DNA from: Clostridia bacterium
Lineage (GTDB): Bacteria > Bacillota > Thermoanaerobacteria > Thermoanaerobacterales > Thermoanaerobacteraceae
Direction of reading: 5' to 3'
Assembly (NCBI GenBank): GCA_012840485.1
Contig: DULG01000007.1
Span: 1-39,777 of the forward strand
Length of the DNA stretch: 39,777 nt
The translations under genes and the position numbers were made by a program. The notes under the pieces were generated by a model. The model was not told the DNA's origin, made no database searches, and saw only the letters and a program-made list of their open reading frames with translations. This document shows, in pieces, positions 8,697 through 17,779 of the stretch. Numbering within the stretch: the first letter of the stretch is position 1; the number at the start of each line of letters is the position of its first letter.

Positions 8697-8745
8697 TATT
8701 GGTTTTTCATCTTCGATAAGGCTTTTTAAGAATCAAATTATGTAT

Positions 8746-8751
8746 TATAAT
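8746..8751 (+). promoter_or_regulatory. -10 element of the asparaginase gene
   Basis: A perfect TATAAT lies at 8746-8751, 41 bases before the TTG start of the asparaginase. No good -35 is seen 17 bases upstream (8723-8728 reads TTTTTA). The ATG that opens the longer reading frame (8750) overlaps this -10 box, which argues against that start. Confidence 0.4.
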
Positions 8752-8791
8752 GAAAAAGGCAGGCTTAACTTTATTATCTGGGGGGATTTTA

Positions 8792-9775
8792 TTGGAAAAG
8801 ATAGTAATAATATTTACAGGTGGCACAATTTCAATGAAAATTGACCCAAAATTAAAAGCAGCTGTGCCACATTTATCAGGAAAGGATATTTTAGAAACCA
8901 TACCTCAAATAAAGGACCTTACTGAAATAGAAACAATTCAATTTGGCAATTTCCCAAGTCCTCATCTTACTGCCGAACTATTGGTAAATTTAAGGCGAAA
9001 AATTGAAAACGTAATCAAAAATCCTCAAGTAAAGGGCATAGTCATTACTCACGGCACAGATACCTTAGAAGAAACAGCATATTTTTTAGATTTAACTATA
9101 AATTCCCAAAAACCGATAATTTTGACTGGGGCAATGAAAAATTCTTCTGAAATTGGATATGATGGCCCCAGCAATTTAATTGCTTCTGTAATTACTGCTT
9201 TTTCAGAAAATGCTAAAAACAGAGGTGTACTAGTGGTTTTTAATAATGAAATACATTCCGCACGGGAAGTAATAAAAACTCACACTTCAAGTATTGATAC
9301 TTTCAAAAGCTTAGAGACAGGTCCAATAGGTGTTGTAGATAATAACAAAGTCTATTTTTATAGAAAAAGTGAGATAAGGGAATATATACCAGTGGATCAT
9401 CTAGAACCAAAAGTCAGCCTTATAAAAGTGGCCTTTGGTATGGATGATAAAATTATAAGATTCCTCGCTGACAATGGAGAAAAAGGAATAGTAATAGAAG
9501 GAACAGGAAGAGGAAATGTACCTCCAAAATTGGCTGAAGGCATAGAATACGCTATTTCAAAAGAAGTAATTGTAGTATTAGTTTCAAGATGCCCTATGGG
9601 AAGAGTTGATGCCTCTTACGGCTATAAAGGTGGTGGAAAACATCTTGAATCTTTAGGAGTAATATTTGGTGGTAATCTCTCAGGGCAAAAAGCTCGCGTA
9701 AAGCTGATGGCAGCTCTTGCTTATTCCAATAATTACAATGACATCAAAAAATTATTTGAAGAAGAAAGGACTTGA
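8792..9775 (+). CDS. L-asparaginase
   Basis: 327 residues from TTG 8792. The enzyme hydrolyses L-asparagine to aspartate and ammonia. Catalytic residues of the asparaginase/glutaminase fold are all visible: Thr12 in FTGGTIS, Thr89-Asp90 in ITHGTDTLEE, and Lys163 in REVIKTHTSS. No signal peptide precedes the TGGTIS strand, so it is probably cytosolic. The start is chosen because GGGGGG ends seven bases before the TTG, whereas the upstream ATG at 8750 has no site and overlaps the -10 box. It is monocistronic, divergent from yqfC, and its stop codon lies inside the terminator stem. Confidence 0.93.
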   Translation: MEKIVIIFTGGTISMKIDPKLKAAVPHLSGKDILETIPQIKDLTEIETIQFGNFPSPHLTAELLVNLRRKIENVIKNPQVKGIVITHGTDTLEETAYFLDLTINSQKPIILTGAMKNSSEIGYDGPSNLIASVITAFSENAKNRGVLVVFNNEIHSAREVIKTHTSSIDTFKSLETGPIGVVDNNKVYFYRKSEIREYIPVDHLEPKVSLIKVAFGMDDKIIRFLADNGEKGIVIEGTGRGNVPPKLAEGIEYAISKEVIVVLVSRCPMGRVDASYGYKGGGKHLESLGVIFGGNLSGQKARVKLMAALAYSNNYNDIKKLFEEERT

Positions 9776-9799
9776 TGCCTAATGGCATCAAGTCCTTTC
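9764..9799. terminator. Bidirectional terminator between asparaginase and yqeY
   Basis: A perfect 16-bp stem (9764-9779 with 9784-9799) with a TAAT loop separates the two convergent genes. The asparaginase stop is within the left arm; the yqeY stop is 2 bases beyond the right arm. T-rich sequence on the plus side (CTTTCTTTACTG) is modest. Confidence 0.85.
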
Positions 9800-9800
9800 T

Positions 9801-10244
9801 TTACTGTAAATACCTGCTTACTATATCTTTAACAAGGTTGCCATCTGCTCTCCCTTTTACCATTGGCATTACCTTTCCCATAACTTTTCCTATGTCGCTT
9901 TTAGTTTTAGCACCTGTATCTTCAATAGCTTTCTTTACTATTTCTTCTATTTCCTCTTCAGATAATTGCTCAGGTAAATAAGAAAGCATAATCTCAATTT
10001 CTTTTTGAGCTTTATCTACTAAGTCTTGCCTTCCACTTTTTTCGTAATCCGGCAACACTTCTTTTCTTTGTTTTATCTCTTTGGAAATAACATTTATGAC
10101 CCCTTCATTATCTAATTCTTTTTGTGTATCCTTTTCCACTTGTAGAATAGCTGCTCTTATCATACTCAAAATATTTTTTTTAAAAGTATCTTTATTTTTC
10201 ATTGCTTCTATCATATCTTTATATATCTGCTCTTTTAGGGTCAT
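9801..10244 (-). CDS. yqeY: YqeY / GatB-tail family protein
   Basis: 147 residues, cytosolic, helical. The family is homologous to the C-terminal tRNA-binding domain of GatB, the amidotransferase that converts Glu-tRNA(Gln) to Gln-tRNA(Gln); the free-standing protein has no firmly assigned role. Typical patches: LPDYEKSGRQDLV, EIEIMLSYLPEQLSEEEI and GKVMPMVKGRADG. The ATG at 10244 follows AAAGGAAG by 8 bases; the GTG at 10253 is too close to that site. It follows rpsU by 14 bases, the usual rpsU-yqeY pair. Confidence 0.92.
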   Translation of the reverse strand: MTLKEQIYKDMIEAMKNKDTFKKNILSMIRAAILQVEKDTQKELDNEGVINVISKEIKQRKEVLPDYEKSGRQDLVDKAQKEIEIMLSYLPEQLSEEEIEEIVKKAIEDTGAKTKSDIGKVMGKVMPMVKGRADGNLVKDIVSRYLQ

Positions 10245-10258
10245 TTCAAGCACTTCCT

Positions 10259-10444
10259 TTACTTACTATATTTATATTTTCTTTTTCTCGCTGCCTCAGA
10301 TTTCTTTTTGCGTTTTACGCTGGGACTTTCATAATGCTCTCTTTTGCGAAGTTCTGATAAAACACCTGATTTAGAGCATTGGCGTCTAAATCTTCTTAGT
10401 GCATTGTCCAATGATTCATTTTCGCCGACTCTTATTTCAGACAC
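10259..10444 (-). CDS. rpsU: 30S ribosomal protein S21
   Basis: 61 residues, highly basic. S21 binds late to the 30S platform next to S11 and the 3' end of 16S rRNA. The sequence begins [20 protein letters not shown] and ends in the lysine/arginine tail [18 protein letters not shown], as expected. The start is GTG at 10444 preceded by GGAGGGAGAGTA. It is the first gene after a consensus promoter and is followed by yqeY. Confidence 0.97.
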   Translation of the reverse strand: MSEIRVGENESLDNALRRFRRQCSKSGVLSELRKREHYESPSVKRKKKSEAARKRKYKYSK

Positions 10445-10523
10445 TACTCTCCCTCCCTCCGGATAAACTGCTCAGAGTAAGCTGTGTATTTTGCTGCGAC
10501 ATACTACTAGAAATTCTCATTAT

Positions 10524-10552
10524 ATTATACTCCTAAAACCATAATGTGTCAA
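10524..10552 (-). promoter_or_regulatory. Sigma-A promoter of rpsU-yqeY
   Basis: On minus, a perfect TTGACA (10547-10552) and TATAAT (10524-10529) are 17 bases apart. Transcription would start near 10517, giving a leader of about 70 bases before the rpsU GTG. The -35 box lies only a few bases after the stop of the HIT gene. Confidence 0.9.
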
Positions 10553-10555
10553 TGA

Positions 10556-10900
10556 TTAACCTGGAGGCCAAGTCATAAATCTACCGCCTAAAAGGTGAAA
10601 ATGTATGTGATATACTGTTTGTCCTCCATCATTTCCACAGTTTGATACAATCCTGTAGCCCTTTTCATCAATACCCTCTTTCTTTGCTAATTCTTTTGCT
10701 ATCATATATGCATGAGATACTAAATGTTTGTTATTCTCATTTAAATCTAACAATGTAGCTATATGTTCCTTGGGTACAATGAGGATATGTATAGGCGCTT
10801 GTGGATTGATATCCCGAAATGCTACTACTAGATCATCTTCATAAACTATATTAGATGGAATTTCTTTATTTACAATTTTACAAAAAATACACTCTGCCAT
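10556..10900 (-). CDS. HIT-family nucleotide hydrolase/transferase
   Basis: 114 residues, full length for the HINT branch of the histidine-triad family, which hydrolyses nucleoside phosphoramidates and related nucleotide conjugates. The triad is His98, His100 and His102 in VYHIHFHLLGG. A Cys pair at the N-terminus (CIFCKI) is common in the branch. ATG 10900 follows AGGAGGTGAAAAG. It lies between mtaB and rpsU. The physiological substrate cannot be read from sequence. Confidence 0.93.
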   Translation of the reverse strand: MAECIFCKIVNKEIPSNIVYEDDLVVAFRDINPQAPIHILIVPKEHIATLLDLNENNKHLVSHAYMIAKELAKKEGIDEKGYRIVSNCGNDGGQTVYHIHFHLLGGRFMTWPPG

Positions 10901-10936
10901 CTTTTCACCTCCTCTTTTTATATTCTACAAATCTAT

Positions 10937-12304
10937 TTAAATTCCTTTAACTTCTCCAATTAATAAATTATCTTTTAGTTCTTTTATTTTCACTGGCAAA
11001 ATCTCATTTCTGAATAACTTTATATCACCTCTAACAGCTACAGTCAAATAATTGTCAGTGAGGCCTTCGACATACTCTTCCATATCTTTTACCGGTTGTT
11101 CAAAAAGAACTTCCAGATTTTTACCTATAAAGCTCTCCATAAACTTATGTTCACACCTATTAGACAATTCTATAAGTTTCTTACTCCTATCTTCCTTTAT
11201 ATAATTTACCACTTGATTTGGAAAATTGTATGCTCTTGTACCCTTCCTCCTTGAATATTTAAAAACATGCATTTTGCTAAAGCAGATCTCTTCCACAAAT
11301 TTGTAAGTCTTGAAAAACTCCTCTTCTGTTTCACCGGGAAATCCTACCATTACATCTGTAGTTATAGCTACATCTTTAATGTATTTTCTCAATCTATCAA
11401 TTATTTCCTTATACTCCTTTGTAGTATATCTTCTTCCCATCCTTCTTAAAGTTTCATCACAGCCGCTTTGAAGGGACACATGATAGTGCCTGCACATCTT
11501 AGGCAAATTAGCTATTTCTTTCACAAACTCTTCAGTTAAAAAAGTAGGCTCAATAGAACTCAGTCTTATCCTTTTTATGCTATCTATTTGATGAATCATC
11601 TTTATAATGTCCAAAAGCCCAATGTTTTTTAAATCTTTTCCATATGAGGCTATGTGTATGCCTGTTAGGACAATTTCTTTATATCCTTTATCAGCAAATC
11701 TTTTTACTTCCTCCAATACTTTTTCAGGGTCTCTACTTCTTACAGGTCCCCTCGCATAGGGAATTATACAGTAAGTGCAGTATTGATTGCAGCCGTCTTG
11801 AATCTTTATATAGGCTCTTGTTCTCTCTGTGTAAGCTGTTACTCCAAATTCTTCATATTCCTTCTGAGTCATTATATTATTTACTATGCTTAACTTCTGA
11901 TTTTTTTGTATAAATTCTTCCACTAATTCTACTATTTTAACTTTATTTTTTGTCCCAATCGCTATATCCACTTCTGGAAAAGAAAAAACTTCTTCAGGAC
12001 TTACTTGTACATAGCAACCAACAGCTACTACTACTGCATCAGGATTATTTCTCTTCGCTTTTCGTATCTCCTGCCTCGATTTCATATCACTTCTACTTGT
12101 CACAGTGCAAGTGTTTACTACATAAACATCAGCTTCTTCATCAAAGTCGACTACCTCATAGCCAGCTTTTTTAAAAAGCTCAGCCATAACCTCTGTCTCA
12201 TACTGGTTTACCTTGCAGCCTAAAGTAAAAAAAGCAACTGTTTTTTTTCGACCATATTGTTTATAAGATTCCTCATTGCTTAAAGTTAAATCTGCTTTTG
12301 CCAC
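10937..12304 (-). CDS. mtaB: tRNA t6A37 methylthiotransferase MtaB
   Basis: 455 residues. A radical-SAM enzyme that converts N6-threonylcarbamoyladenosine at tRNA position 37 to the 2-methylthio form. The N-terminal MTTase domain has cluster cysteines Cys30, Cys66 and Cys97; the radical-SAM core has Cys172, Cys176 and Cys179 (GCNQYCTYCIIPYARG); a TRAM domain closes the protein. MtaB rather than MiaB is chosen from its length, the FTLGCKVNQYE start and its place after prmA-rsmE. The start is GTG 12304, with an overlapping site AAAGGGTG and a stronger AGGAGG 13 bases upstream. Two TATAAT boxes near 12345 and 12358 could be -10 elements, but no -35 was found. Confidence 0.92.
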   Translation of the reverse strand: MAKADLTLSNEESYKQYGRKKTVAFFTLGCKVNQYETEVMAELFKKAGYEVVDFDEEADVYVVNTCTVTSRSDMKSRQEIRKAKRNNPDAVVVAVGCYVQVSPEEVFSFPEVDIAIGTKNKVKIVELVEEFIQKNQKLSIVNNIMTQKEYEEFGVTAYTERTRAYIKIQDGCNQYCTYCIIPYARGPVRSRDPEKVLEEVKRFADKGYKEIVLTGIHIASYGKDLKNIGLLDIIKMIHQIDSIKRIRLSSIEPTFLTEEFVKEIANLPKMCRHYHVSLQSGCDETLRRMGRRYTTKEYKEIIDRLRKYIKDVAITTDVMVGFPGETEEEFFKTYKFVEEICFSKMHVFKYSRRKGTRAYNFPNQVVNYIKEDRSKKLIELSNRCEHKFMESFIGKNLEVLFEQPVKDMEEYVEGLTDNYLTVAVRGDIKLFRNEILPVKIKELKDNLLIGEVKGI

Positions 12305-12375
12305 CCTTTAAATGTTCCTCCTGTTAACTTTCTTTTTCATATATTATATCACATATTATAACATGCTATTGCACA

Positions 12376-12400
12376 TAAAAAAATAAGCTCTAAAGAACTT
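12376..12400 (-). terminator. Weak terminator after rsmE
   Basis: On minus, AAGTTC-TTTA-GAGCTT (one G-U pair) is followed by ATTTTTTT. It begins at the rsmE stop codon. The stem is short (6 bp) but the uridine tract is good. Confidence 0.5.
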
Positions 12401-13137
12401 TAACCTATATCTCCTAATTCATACATCACTATTGAAGACACTACTATGGCTGCTGTCTCCGTTCGCAAAATCCTGGGACCTAAACTTACAGGTTTAATCC
12501 CTTTTTTTAAGGCCAATTCAATTTCTTGCTGCGAAAAACCGCCTTCTGGACCTATGAAGATGGCAATTTTTTTATTTTCTTTTACATTTTGTAATATTTC
12601 TTTTAAGCGTATCTTCTCTTCCTTCTCATAGGGAATAATACATAGATCGAATTCATTCACCTGACCTATAGCTTCTTCAAACAGAATAGGCACACAAATT
12701 TCGGGCACTGATGTTCTGCCCGATTGCTTACAAGCTTCTTCACTAATTTTTCTCCATCTATCAATCTTTTTATCTATATTAGCTTTTTTTATGTCTACAA
12801 CAGAAAATTGAGTAATCACAGGAATAAATCTTTTAACACCAATTTCTGTGCCTTTTTGAATTATAAATTCCAGCTTATCTGACTTAGGTAAACCTTGAAA
12901 CAATGAAATTTCTAAAGGGCTTTCTGCATTTGACTCTAATTCTCCTTCTAAAAATAGAATAAGTTTGCCTTTTTTTATTTCTTCAATATAGGCATCATAT
13001 TCTGTTAGTCCATCTGATGCAATAATTTTATCTCCTCTTTTAAGTCTTAAGACAGTTACTAAATGGTGATAATCTTCTCCTTTGATATAAGCAAGTTTTC
13101 CTTTAATATTTCCCTTATCAATAAAAATCTTTCTCAT
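12400..13137 (-). CDS. rsmE: 16S rRNA (uracil-1498-N3)-methyltransferase RsmE
   Basis: 245 residues, SPOUT-class. It methylates N3 of U1498 in helix 44 of 16S rRNA on the assembled 30S subunit. An N-terminal PUA-like domain (to about residue 70) precedes the knotted methyltransferase core, with the SAM-binding IFIGPEGGFSQQEI and the knot sequence SLGPRILRTETA near the end. The start ATG 13137 lies 4 bases after the prmA stop and has no clear ribosome-binding site, so it probably depends on coupling with prmA. Confidence 0.95.
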   Translation of the reverse strand: MRKIFIDKGNIKGKLAYIKGEDYHHLVTVLRLKRGDKIIASDGLTEYDAYIEEIKKGKLILFLEGELESNAESPLEISLFQGLPKSDKLEFIIQKGTEIGVKRFIPVITQFSVVDIKKANIDKKIDRWRKISEEACKQSGRTSVPEICVPILFEEAIGQVNEFDLCIIPYEKEEKIRLKEILQNVKENKKIAIFIGPEGGFSQQEIELALKKGIKPVSLGPRILRTETAAIVVSSIVMYELGDIG

Positions 13138-13143
13138 AAGCTA

Positions 13144-14070
13144 TCACTTTTTTCTTGATAATATTGCACACCATTCTCCTTCTTTTCTAATCTTCAAAAC
13201 TTCAAAAAATTTTTCAATCTCTTGCAAAATTTCTTCACATCTACTTTTAATTATTCCGCTTACTAAAAATAAGCCTTTTTCTTTTAAGTAGTCTGGTACT
13301 TTAGAAGATAATTTAATTATAGCATCTGCAATGATATTCGCTACTATAATATCAGCTTTCCCCTCAAATTTTTCTAATAAATCGCTTTTAAAAACTTTTA
13401 CGTTGTGTAAATTGTTAAGCTTGGCATTTTGAACTGCCACTTCTACAGAAACTTCATCCACATCTGCTGCATAAACTTCTTTTGCTCCTAATTTTGCACT
13501 AGCAATACTAAGTATACCTGAGCCACAACCTACATCAAAAACTATGCTTTCTGGGTTCACAATTTCCTCTAAAAATTCCAAACACATTTTCGTAGTCTCA
13601 TGAGTGCCTGTGCCAAAAGCCATTCCGGGGTCCAACTCAATGATTGTCTCTTCTCCTTGAGAGATATATTCTTCCCAAGAAGGCTTAATCACTATTTTCT
13701 TCCCTATTTTTAAAGGTTTATAATACTGTTTCCAGTTGGTTTCCCAATCTGCTTCATCTACTTCTGAAACTTTTAATTCAAAATCGCCTATATCAATTCC
13801 AAAAGATTTTAGTTCCACAATTCTATCTTTTAAAATGTTTATTTTATCTGTAGTATCTGAAACAATTGGAAAATAAGCAAAAACTCTAATATTATCTTCT
13901 TCTTCAAAAAGAGAAGGGTCAAAATAATCCCAATTATCACTTTGTGCCAGCATCTTCACATCATTAGGGTTTTTTATGACAACACCGCCAGCTCCTAATT
14001 CATACATTATATTTGTAACAGCTTCTTCTGCTTCTTGGGAAGTAGTCACTTGTACTTCAATCCATTTCAT
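13144..14070 (-). CDS. prmA: Ribosomal protein L11 methyltransferase PrmA
   Basis: 308 residues. PrmA trimethylates several amino groups of ribosomal protein L11 using SAM. The N-terminal substrate-recognition domain is followed by a Rossmann methyltransferase with DPGMAFGTGTHETT at 147-160 and SAM motif I VFDVGCGSGILS around 178-188. ATG 14070 lies 7 bases after AAAGGTGT; a GTG at 14079 is too close to the site. Following dnaJ in a heat-shock operon is the standard arrangement in Firmicutes. Confidence 0.95.
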   Translation of the reverse strand: MKWIEVQVTTSQEAEEAVTNIMYELGAGGVVIKNPNDVKMLAQSDNWDYFDPSLFEEEDNIRVFAYFPIVSDTTDKINILKDRIVELKSFGIDIGDFELKVSEVDEADWETNWKQYYKPLKIGKKIVIKPSWEEYISQGEETIIELDPGMAFGTGTHETTKMCLEFLEEIVNPESIVFDVGCGSGILSIASAKLGAKEVYAADVDEVSVEVAVQNAKLNNLHNVKVFKSDLLEKFEGKADIIVANIIADAIIKLSSKVPDYLKEKGLFLVSGIIKSRCEEILQEIEKFFEVLKIRKEGEWCAILSRKK

Positions 14071-14097
14071 TCTTTCCACACCTTTACTTAAAATTTA

Positions 14098-15258
14098 TTA
14101 CCCGCCAAAAGCGTCTTTCATCCTCTGGAAAAAAGATTTAGACTCTGATACATTTTCTCCTTCCAATTTTTTTAATTCTCTTAGCAATTCTCTTTGCTTT
14201 TCTGTCAACTTTTTAGGCACATCAATATAAACCTCTACAATTTGGTCTCCGCGTCCTCTTCCATTTATGTGAGGGATCCCTTTTCCCCTCAACCTAAATT
14301 TGGTCCCTGTCTGGGTCCCTTCTGGGATTGTAAAGCTAACTACTCCATCCAGCGTAGGAATTTTTATATCTCCACCTAAAGCTGCATCAGCAAAACTTAT
14401 AGGCATTTTCAAATGTACATTATATCCTTCTCTTGTAAACAACTCGTGGGGTTTTACGTGAATTACAATATAAAGGTCACCCCTTGGACCTCCTCTTAGG
14501 CCTGGTTCTCCTTCACCTCTTAAGGTAAGCATTTGCCCTTCGTCTATTCCCGCTGGTATAGTAACTTTAATTTTTCTCCTCTTTCTAATTTTACCTGTTC
14601 CACCGCATTTAGTACAAGGATCAGTGATAATTTTTCCTTCACCATGGCATTTATGGCAAGTTCTTATATTTACAATTCTTCCAAAAGGAGTATTCTGTGC
14701 AGTTCTCACTTCACCAGTTCCATGACATACAGGACAAGTCTCCGGTTTGCTACCTAGCTTTGCCCCTGTTCCATGACACACATCGCATTCTTCAAATCGC
14801 TCAACATCTATCTCTTTTTCTGTTCCAAAAGCAGCCTCTTCAAAAGTTAAAGTAAGGTCATATCTTATGTCATTACCCTTTTGAGGGCCTGTTTCTGCTC
14901 TTCTCCTGCCAGTACCAAAGAAATCATTAAAAATATCGCTAAATATATCGCCAAATCCTCCAAAGCCTCCAAAATCAAAACCGCCCTCTCCAAAACCTCC
15001 TTGACCAAATCCACCTTGGCCAAAACCGCCTTGCTCAAAGGCTGCGTCTCCAAATTGGTCATATTGGGCTCTTTTTTGAGGGTCGGAGAGAATTTCGTAA
15101 GCTTCGTTTATTTCTTTAAATTTTTGCTCTGCTTCTTTATCTCCTGGGTTCAAGTCAGGATGATATTTCTTAGCAAGCCGTCTATAGGCCTTTTTTATTT
15201 CCTCTTCTGTGGCATTTCTATCTACTCCTAATATTTCATATAAATCTTTTTTAGCCAC
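14098..15258 (-). CDS. dnaJ: Chaperone DnaJ
   Basis: 386 residues, full-length type I DnaJ, the co-chaperone that stimulates DnaK ATPase. J domain 1-70 with His33-Pro34-Asp35; glycine/phenylalanine-rich linker about 71-125 built of near-repeats GGFGQ; four zinc-binding repeats CxxCxGxG ([32 protein letters not shown]); then the C-terminal substrate domains. The start is GTG 15258 after GGCAGGTGAG. It is separated from dnaK by a hairpin that may adjust relative expression. Confidence 0.97.
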   Translation of the reverse strand: MAKKDLYEILGVDRNATEEEIKKAYRRLAKKYHPDLNPGDKEAEQKFKEINEAYEILSDPQKRAQYDQFGDAAFEQGGFGQGGFGQGGFGEGGFDFGGFGGFGDIFSDIFNDFFGTGRRRAETGPQKGNDIRYDLTLTFEEAAFGTEKEIDVERFEECDVCHGTGAKLGSKPETCPVCHGTGEVRTAQNTPFGRIVNIRTCHKCHGEGKIITDPCTKCGGTGKIRKRRKIKVTIPAGIDEGQMLTLRGEGEPGLRGGPRGDLYIVIHVKPHELFTREGYNVHLKMPISFADAALGGDIKIPTLDGVVSFTIPEGTQTGTKFRLRGKGIPHINGRGRGDQIVEVYIDVPKKLTEKQRELLRELKKLEGENVSESKSFFQRMKDAFGG

Positions 15259-15286
15259 TTTCTCACCTGCCTTTCATTACGTAAAT

Positions 15287-15311
15287 TAGAACCAGGTAAA
15301 ACCTGGTTCTA
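15287..15311. terminator. Intercistronic hairpin between dnaK and dnaJ
   Basis: TAGAACCAGGT (15287-15297) and its perfect complement (15301-15311) form an 11-bp stem with a 3-base loop, 3 bases after the dnaK stop. On minus it is followed by AATTTACG, so the uridine tract is poor. It is more likely an mRNA stabiliser or partial attenuator than a full terminator. Confidence 0.6.
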
Positions 15312-15313
15312 TA

Positions 15314-17149
15314 TTATTTATTATCATCCTCCACTTTATAGTTGGCTTCATAAACATTGTCCTGTGTTGTACCTTGTCCAGCACTACCTGTATTTGTAGC
15401 TCCTCCCGTTTGTCCTCCCGCTTGTTGGTATATTCTTGTAGAAACTTTGTAGAAGGCTTGTGAAAGTTTCTCAGAAGCATTTTTAATCGCTTCTATGTCG
15501 CTTCCTTCAAGAGCTTTTCTCACATTTTCTATTTCTCTATTTATTTCATCTTTTTCAGCCTGAGTCATTTTATCTCCGAGGTCTTTCATGGTCTTTTCAG
15601 CTTGATAAATTAGGGAGTCTGCCTTATTTCTTGTTTCAATTTCTTCTCTCTTTTTCCTATCTTGCTCTTCATGTTGCTTAGCCTCATTGACCATTCTCTG
15701 TATCTCTTCTTCTGACAAATTAGTTGTAGAGGTGATTGTTATGTCCTGAGATTTACCAGTACCTAAGTCTTTTGCAGAAACATGTACAATTCCGTTCGCA
15801 TCTATGTCAAAAGTAACTTCTATTTGAGGCACTCCTCTGGGAGCTGGTGGAATACCTGATAAAATAAACCTGCCAAGAGTTTTGTTGTCTTTTGCTAATG
15901 GCCTTTCCCCTTGTAAAACGTGTATTTCAACAGAAGTCTGATTATCCGCCGCTGTAGTAAATATCTGGCTCTTTTTTGTAGGTATTGTAGTGTTTCTCTC
16001 TATGATTTTCGTAAATACACCACCTAATGTCTCTATACCCAAAGATAGAGGCGTTACATCAAGTAAAAGAATATCCTTTACTTCTCCTGCCAATACTGCC
16101 GCCTGTATAGCCGCCCCTATAGCTACTGCCTCATCGGGGTTAATTCCCTTGTGAGGTTCTTTACCCATTATTCTCTTTACTGTCTCCTGCACCAACGGCA
16201 CTCTTGTAGAACCACCAATGAGAATGACTTTATCAATATCAGAAGGTTTTAAACCTGCGTCGCTTAATGCTTGGTTAACAGGACCTACAGTTGATTCTAC
16301 AAGATCGGAGATTAGCTCTTCGAATTTTGCCCTTGTAAGATTTACATCTATATGTTTTGGACCTGTAGCATCAGCAGTAATAAATGGCAAGTTTATATTA
16401 GTAACCGTTGCAGAAGAAAGCTCTATTTTTGCTTTTTCCGCAGCATCTTTTAGCCTCTGCAATGCCATTTTGTCATTTCTTAAGTCAATTCCATATTCTT
16501 TTTTGAAGTTGTCAGCAAGCCAATCTATTATCCTTTGGTCGAAGTCATCCCCACCCAAGTGGTTATTGCCACTTGTAGCCAAAACTTCAAATACTCCATC
16601 TCCTATTTCCAAAATAGAAACATCAAAAGTACCACCACCTAAGTCGTAAACCATTATCTTTTGATTTCCTTCTTTGTCAAGTCCATATGCCAAAGCAGCA
16701 GCTGTCGGCTCATTTATTATTCTCAAAACCTCAAGGCCCGCAATCCTACCTGCGTCTTTTGTAGCCTGCCTTTGGCTGTCATTGAAATAAGCAGGGACAG
16801 TAATTACCGCCTGTGTAACTTTTTCACCTAAATAGGCTTCTGCATCAGCCTTCAGCTTTTGTAAAATCATTGCAGAAATCTCTTGAGGTGTATACTCTTT
16901 ATTGTCAATTTTTACCTTGTAATCAGTTCCCATGTGCCTTTTTATAGACATTATAGTCCTGTCAGGATTTACAATTGCCTGTCTTTTCGCAACTTGTCCT
17001 ACTAACCTTTCCCCTTCTTTGGTAAAAGCAACAACCGAAGGCGTAGTGCGAGCTCCTTCCGCATTAGGTATTACTACAGGTTGGCCTCCCTCCATAACAG
17101 CAACACAAGAAAAAGTAGTTCCCAAGTCAATTCCTATAACTTTTCCCAT
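15314..17149 (-). CDS. dnaK: Chaperone DnaK (Hsp70)
   Basis: 611 residues. Hsp70 ATPase that folds and refolds proteins with DnaJ and GrpE. The nucleotide domain shows [14 protein letters not shown] at the start, [31 protein letters not shown] and [10 protein letters not shown]; the linker [19 protein letters not shown] leads into the substrate domain. Length fits the Gram-positive type, which lacks an insertion found in proteobacterial DnaK. A glycine/threonine-rich tail ends in [12 protein letters not shown] 17149 follows AAAGGAGG. Second effector gene of the CIRCE-controlled operon. Confidence 0.98.
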   Translation of the reverse strand: MGKVIGIDLGTTFSCVAVMEGGQPVVIPNAEGARTTPSVVAFTKEGERLVGQVAKRQAIVNPDRTIMSIKRHMGTDYKVKIDNKEYTPQEISAMILQKLKADAEAYLGEKVTQAVITVPAYFNDSQRQATKDAGRIAGLEVLRIINEPTAAALAYGLDKEGNQKIMVYDLGGGTFDVSILEIGDGVFEVLATSGNNHLGGDDFDQRIIDWLADNFKKEYGIDLRNDKMALQRLKDAAEKAKIELSSATVTNINLPFITADATGPKHIDVNLTRAKFEELISDLVESTVGPVNQALSDAGLKPSDIDKVILIGGSTRVPLVQETVKRIMGKEPHKGINPDEAVAIGAAIQAAVLAGEVKDILLLDVTPLSLGIETLGGVFTKIIERNTTIPTKKSQIFTTAADNQTSVEIHVLQGERPLAKDNKTLGRFILSGIPPAPRGVPQIEVTFDIDANGIVHVSAKDLGTGKSQDITITSTTNLSEEEIQRMVNEAKQHEEQDRKKREEIETRNKADSLIYQAEKTMKDLGDKMTQAEKDEINREIENVRKALEGSDIEAIKNASEKLSQAFYKVSTRIYQQAGGQTGGATNTGSAGQGTTQDNVYEANYKVEDDNK

Positions 17150-17167
17150 ATTTTTTCAACCTCCTTT

Positions 17168-17779
17168 TTATTTTGCTACTTTAACTAAACTTGGTCTTAT
17201 TACTTTATCTTTTAGATAATACCCTTTTTGGAAAACTTCAATAATTTCATTTGGTTGCTTTCCTTCTACCTCTTCCTGCATTACAGCATGGTGTTTATAG
17301 GGATCAAAAATCTGCCCCTCTGCTTCAATTTCTTTCACACCAAATTTATCCAATATTTTTTTAAACTGCCTGTAAATTAATTCTATCCCTTCTTTTAGAG
17401 AATTATAATCTCCTTCGCTGGACAATGCTCTTTCAAAATTATCTATAACAGGCAAGAGTTCTAACATCACTATTTCTTGCCCATAATCTATCAGTTCTGC
17501 CTTCTCTTTTTCAGTCCTTTTTCTATAATTTTCAAATTCTGCCTTTAATCTTTGGGCAATATCCAAATACTCTTTTGCTTCAGCTTCTTTTTGCTGCAGT
17601 TTTTGCTTCAATTCTTCTATTTCCTTAACCATTTGTTGCTGAGGCTCTTTCTGTATCTCCTCCTCAGGAGGTCCTTCCATTTGTTCATTTCCTTCTAAAT
17701 TATTTACATCCTTTTCCTCCTCTTCGTTTATTTCTTTTTCCTTTTCTTCCACTTCTATCACCTCATCATATTTCGTCAT
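17168..17779 (-). CDS. grpE: Nucleotide exchange factor GrpE
   Basis: 203 residues. GrpE releases ADP from DnaK. A very acidic, glutamate/lysine-rich N-terminus (about 1-45) precedes a long coiled coil (to about 110) and the C-terminal beta domain with QIFDPYKHHAVMQEE. The ORF opens at ATG 17779, overlapping the hrcA end by 14 bases, but its upstream sequence is a poor ribosome-binding site. An internal GTG six to nine codons later, behind GAGGTGAT, is a possible true start; the low-complexity N-terminus does not decide between them. Confidence 0.95.
   Translation of the reverse strand: MTKYDEVIEVEEKEKEINEEEEKDVNNLEGNEQMEGPPEEEIQKEPQQQMVKEIEELKQKLQQKEAEAKEYLDIAQRLKAEFENYRKRTEKEKAELIDYGQEIVMLELLPVIDNFERALSSEGDYNSLKEGIELIYRQFKKILDKFGVKEIEAEGQIFDPYKHHAVMQEEVEGKQPNEIIEVFQKGYYLKDKVIRPSLVKVAK

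Noticed and set aside
8750..8791. ATG-started extension of the asparaginase by 14 codons
   Set aside because: The ATG overlaps the -10 box, and the best ribosome-binding site is in front of the downstream TTG.
14881..15231. 116-codon plus-strand open frame opposite dnaJ
   Set aside because: It is a shadow of the glycine-rich and J-domain codons of dnaJ; no start signals.
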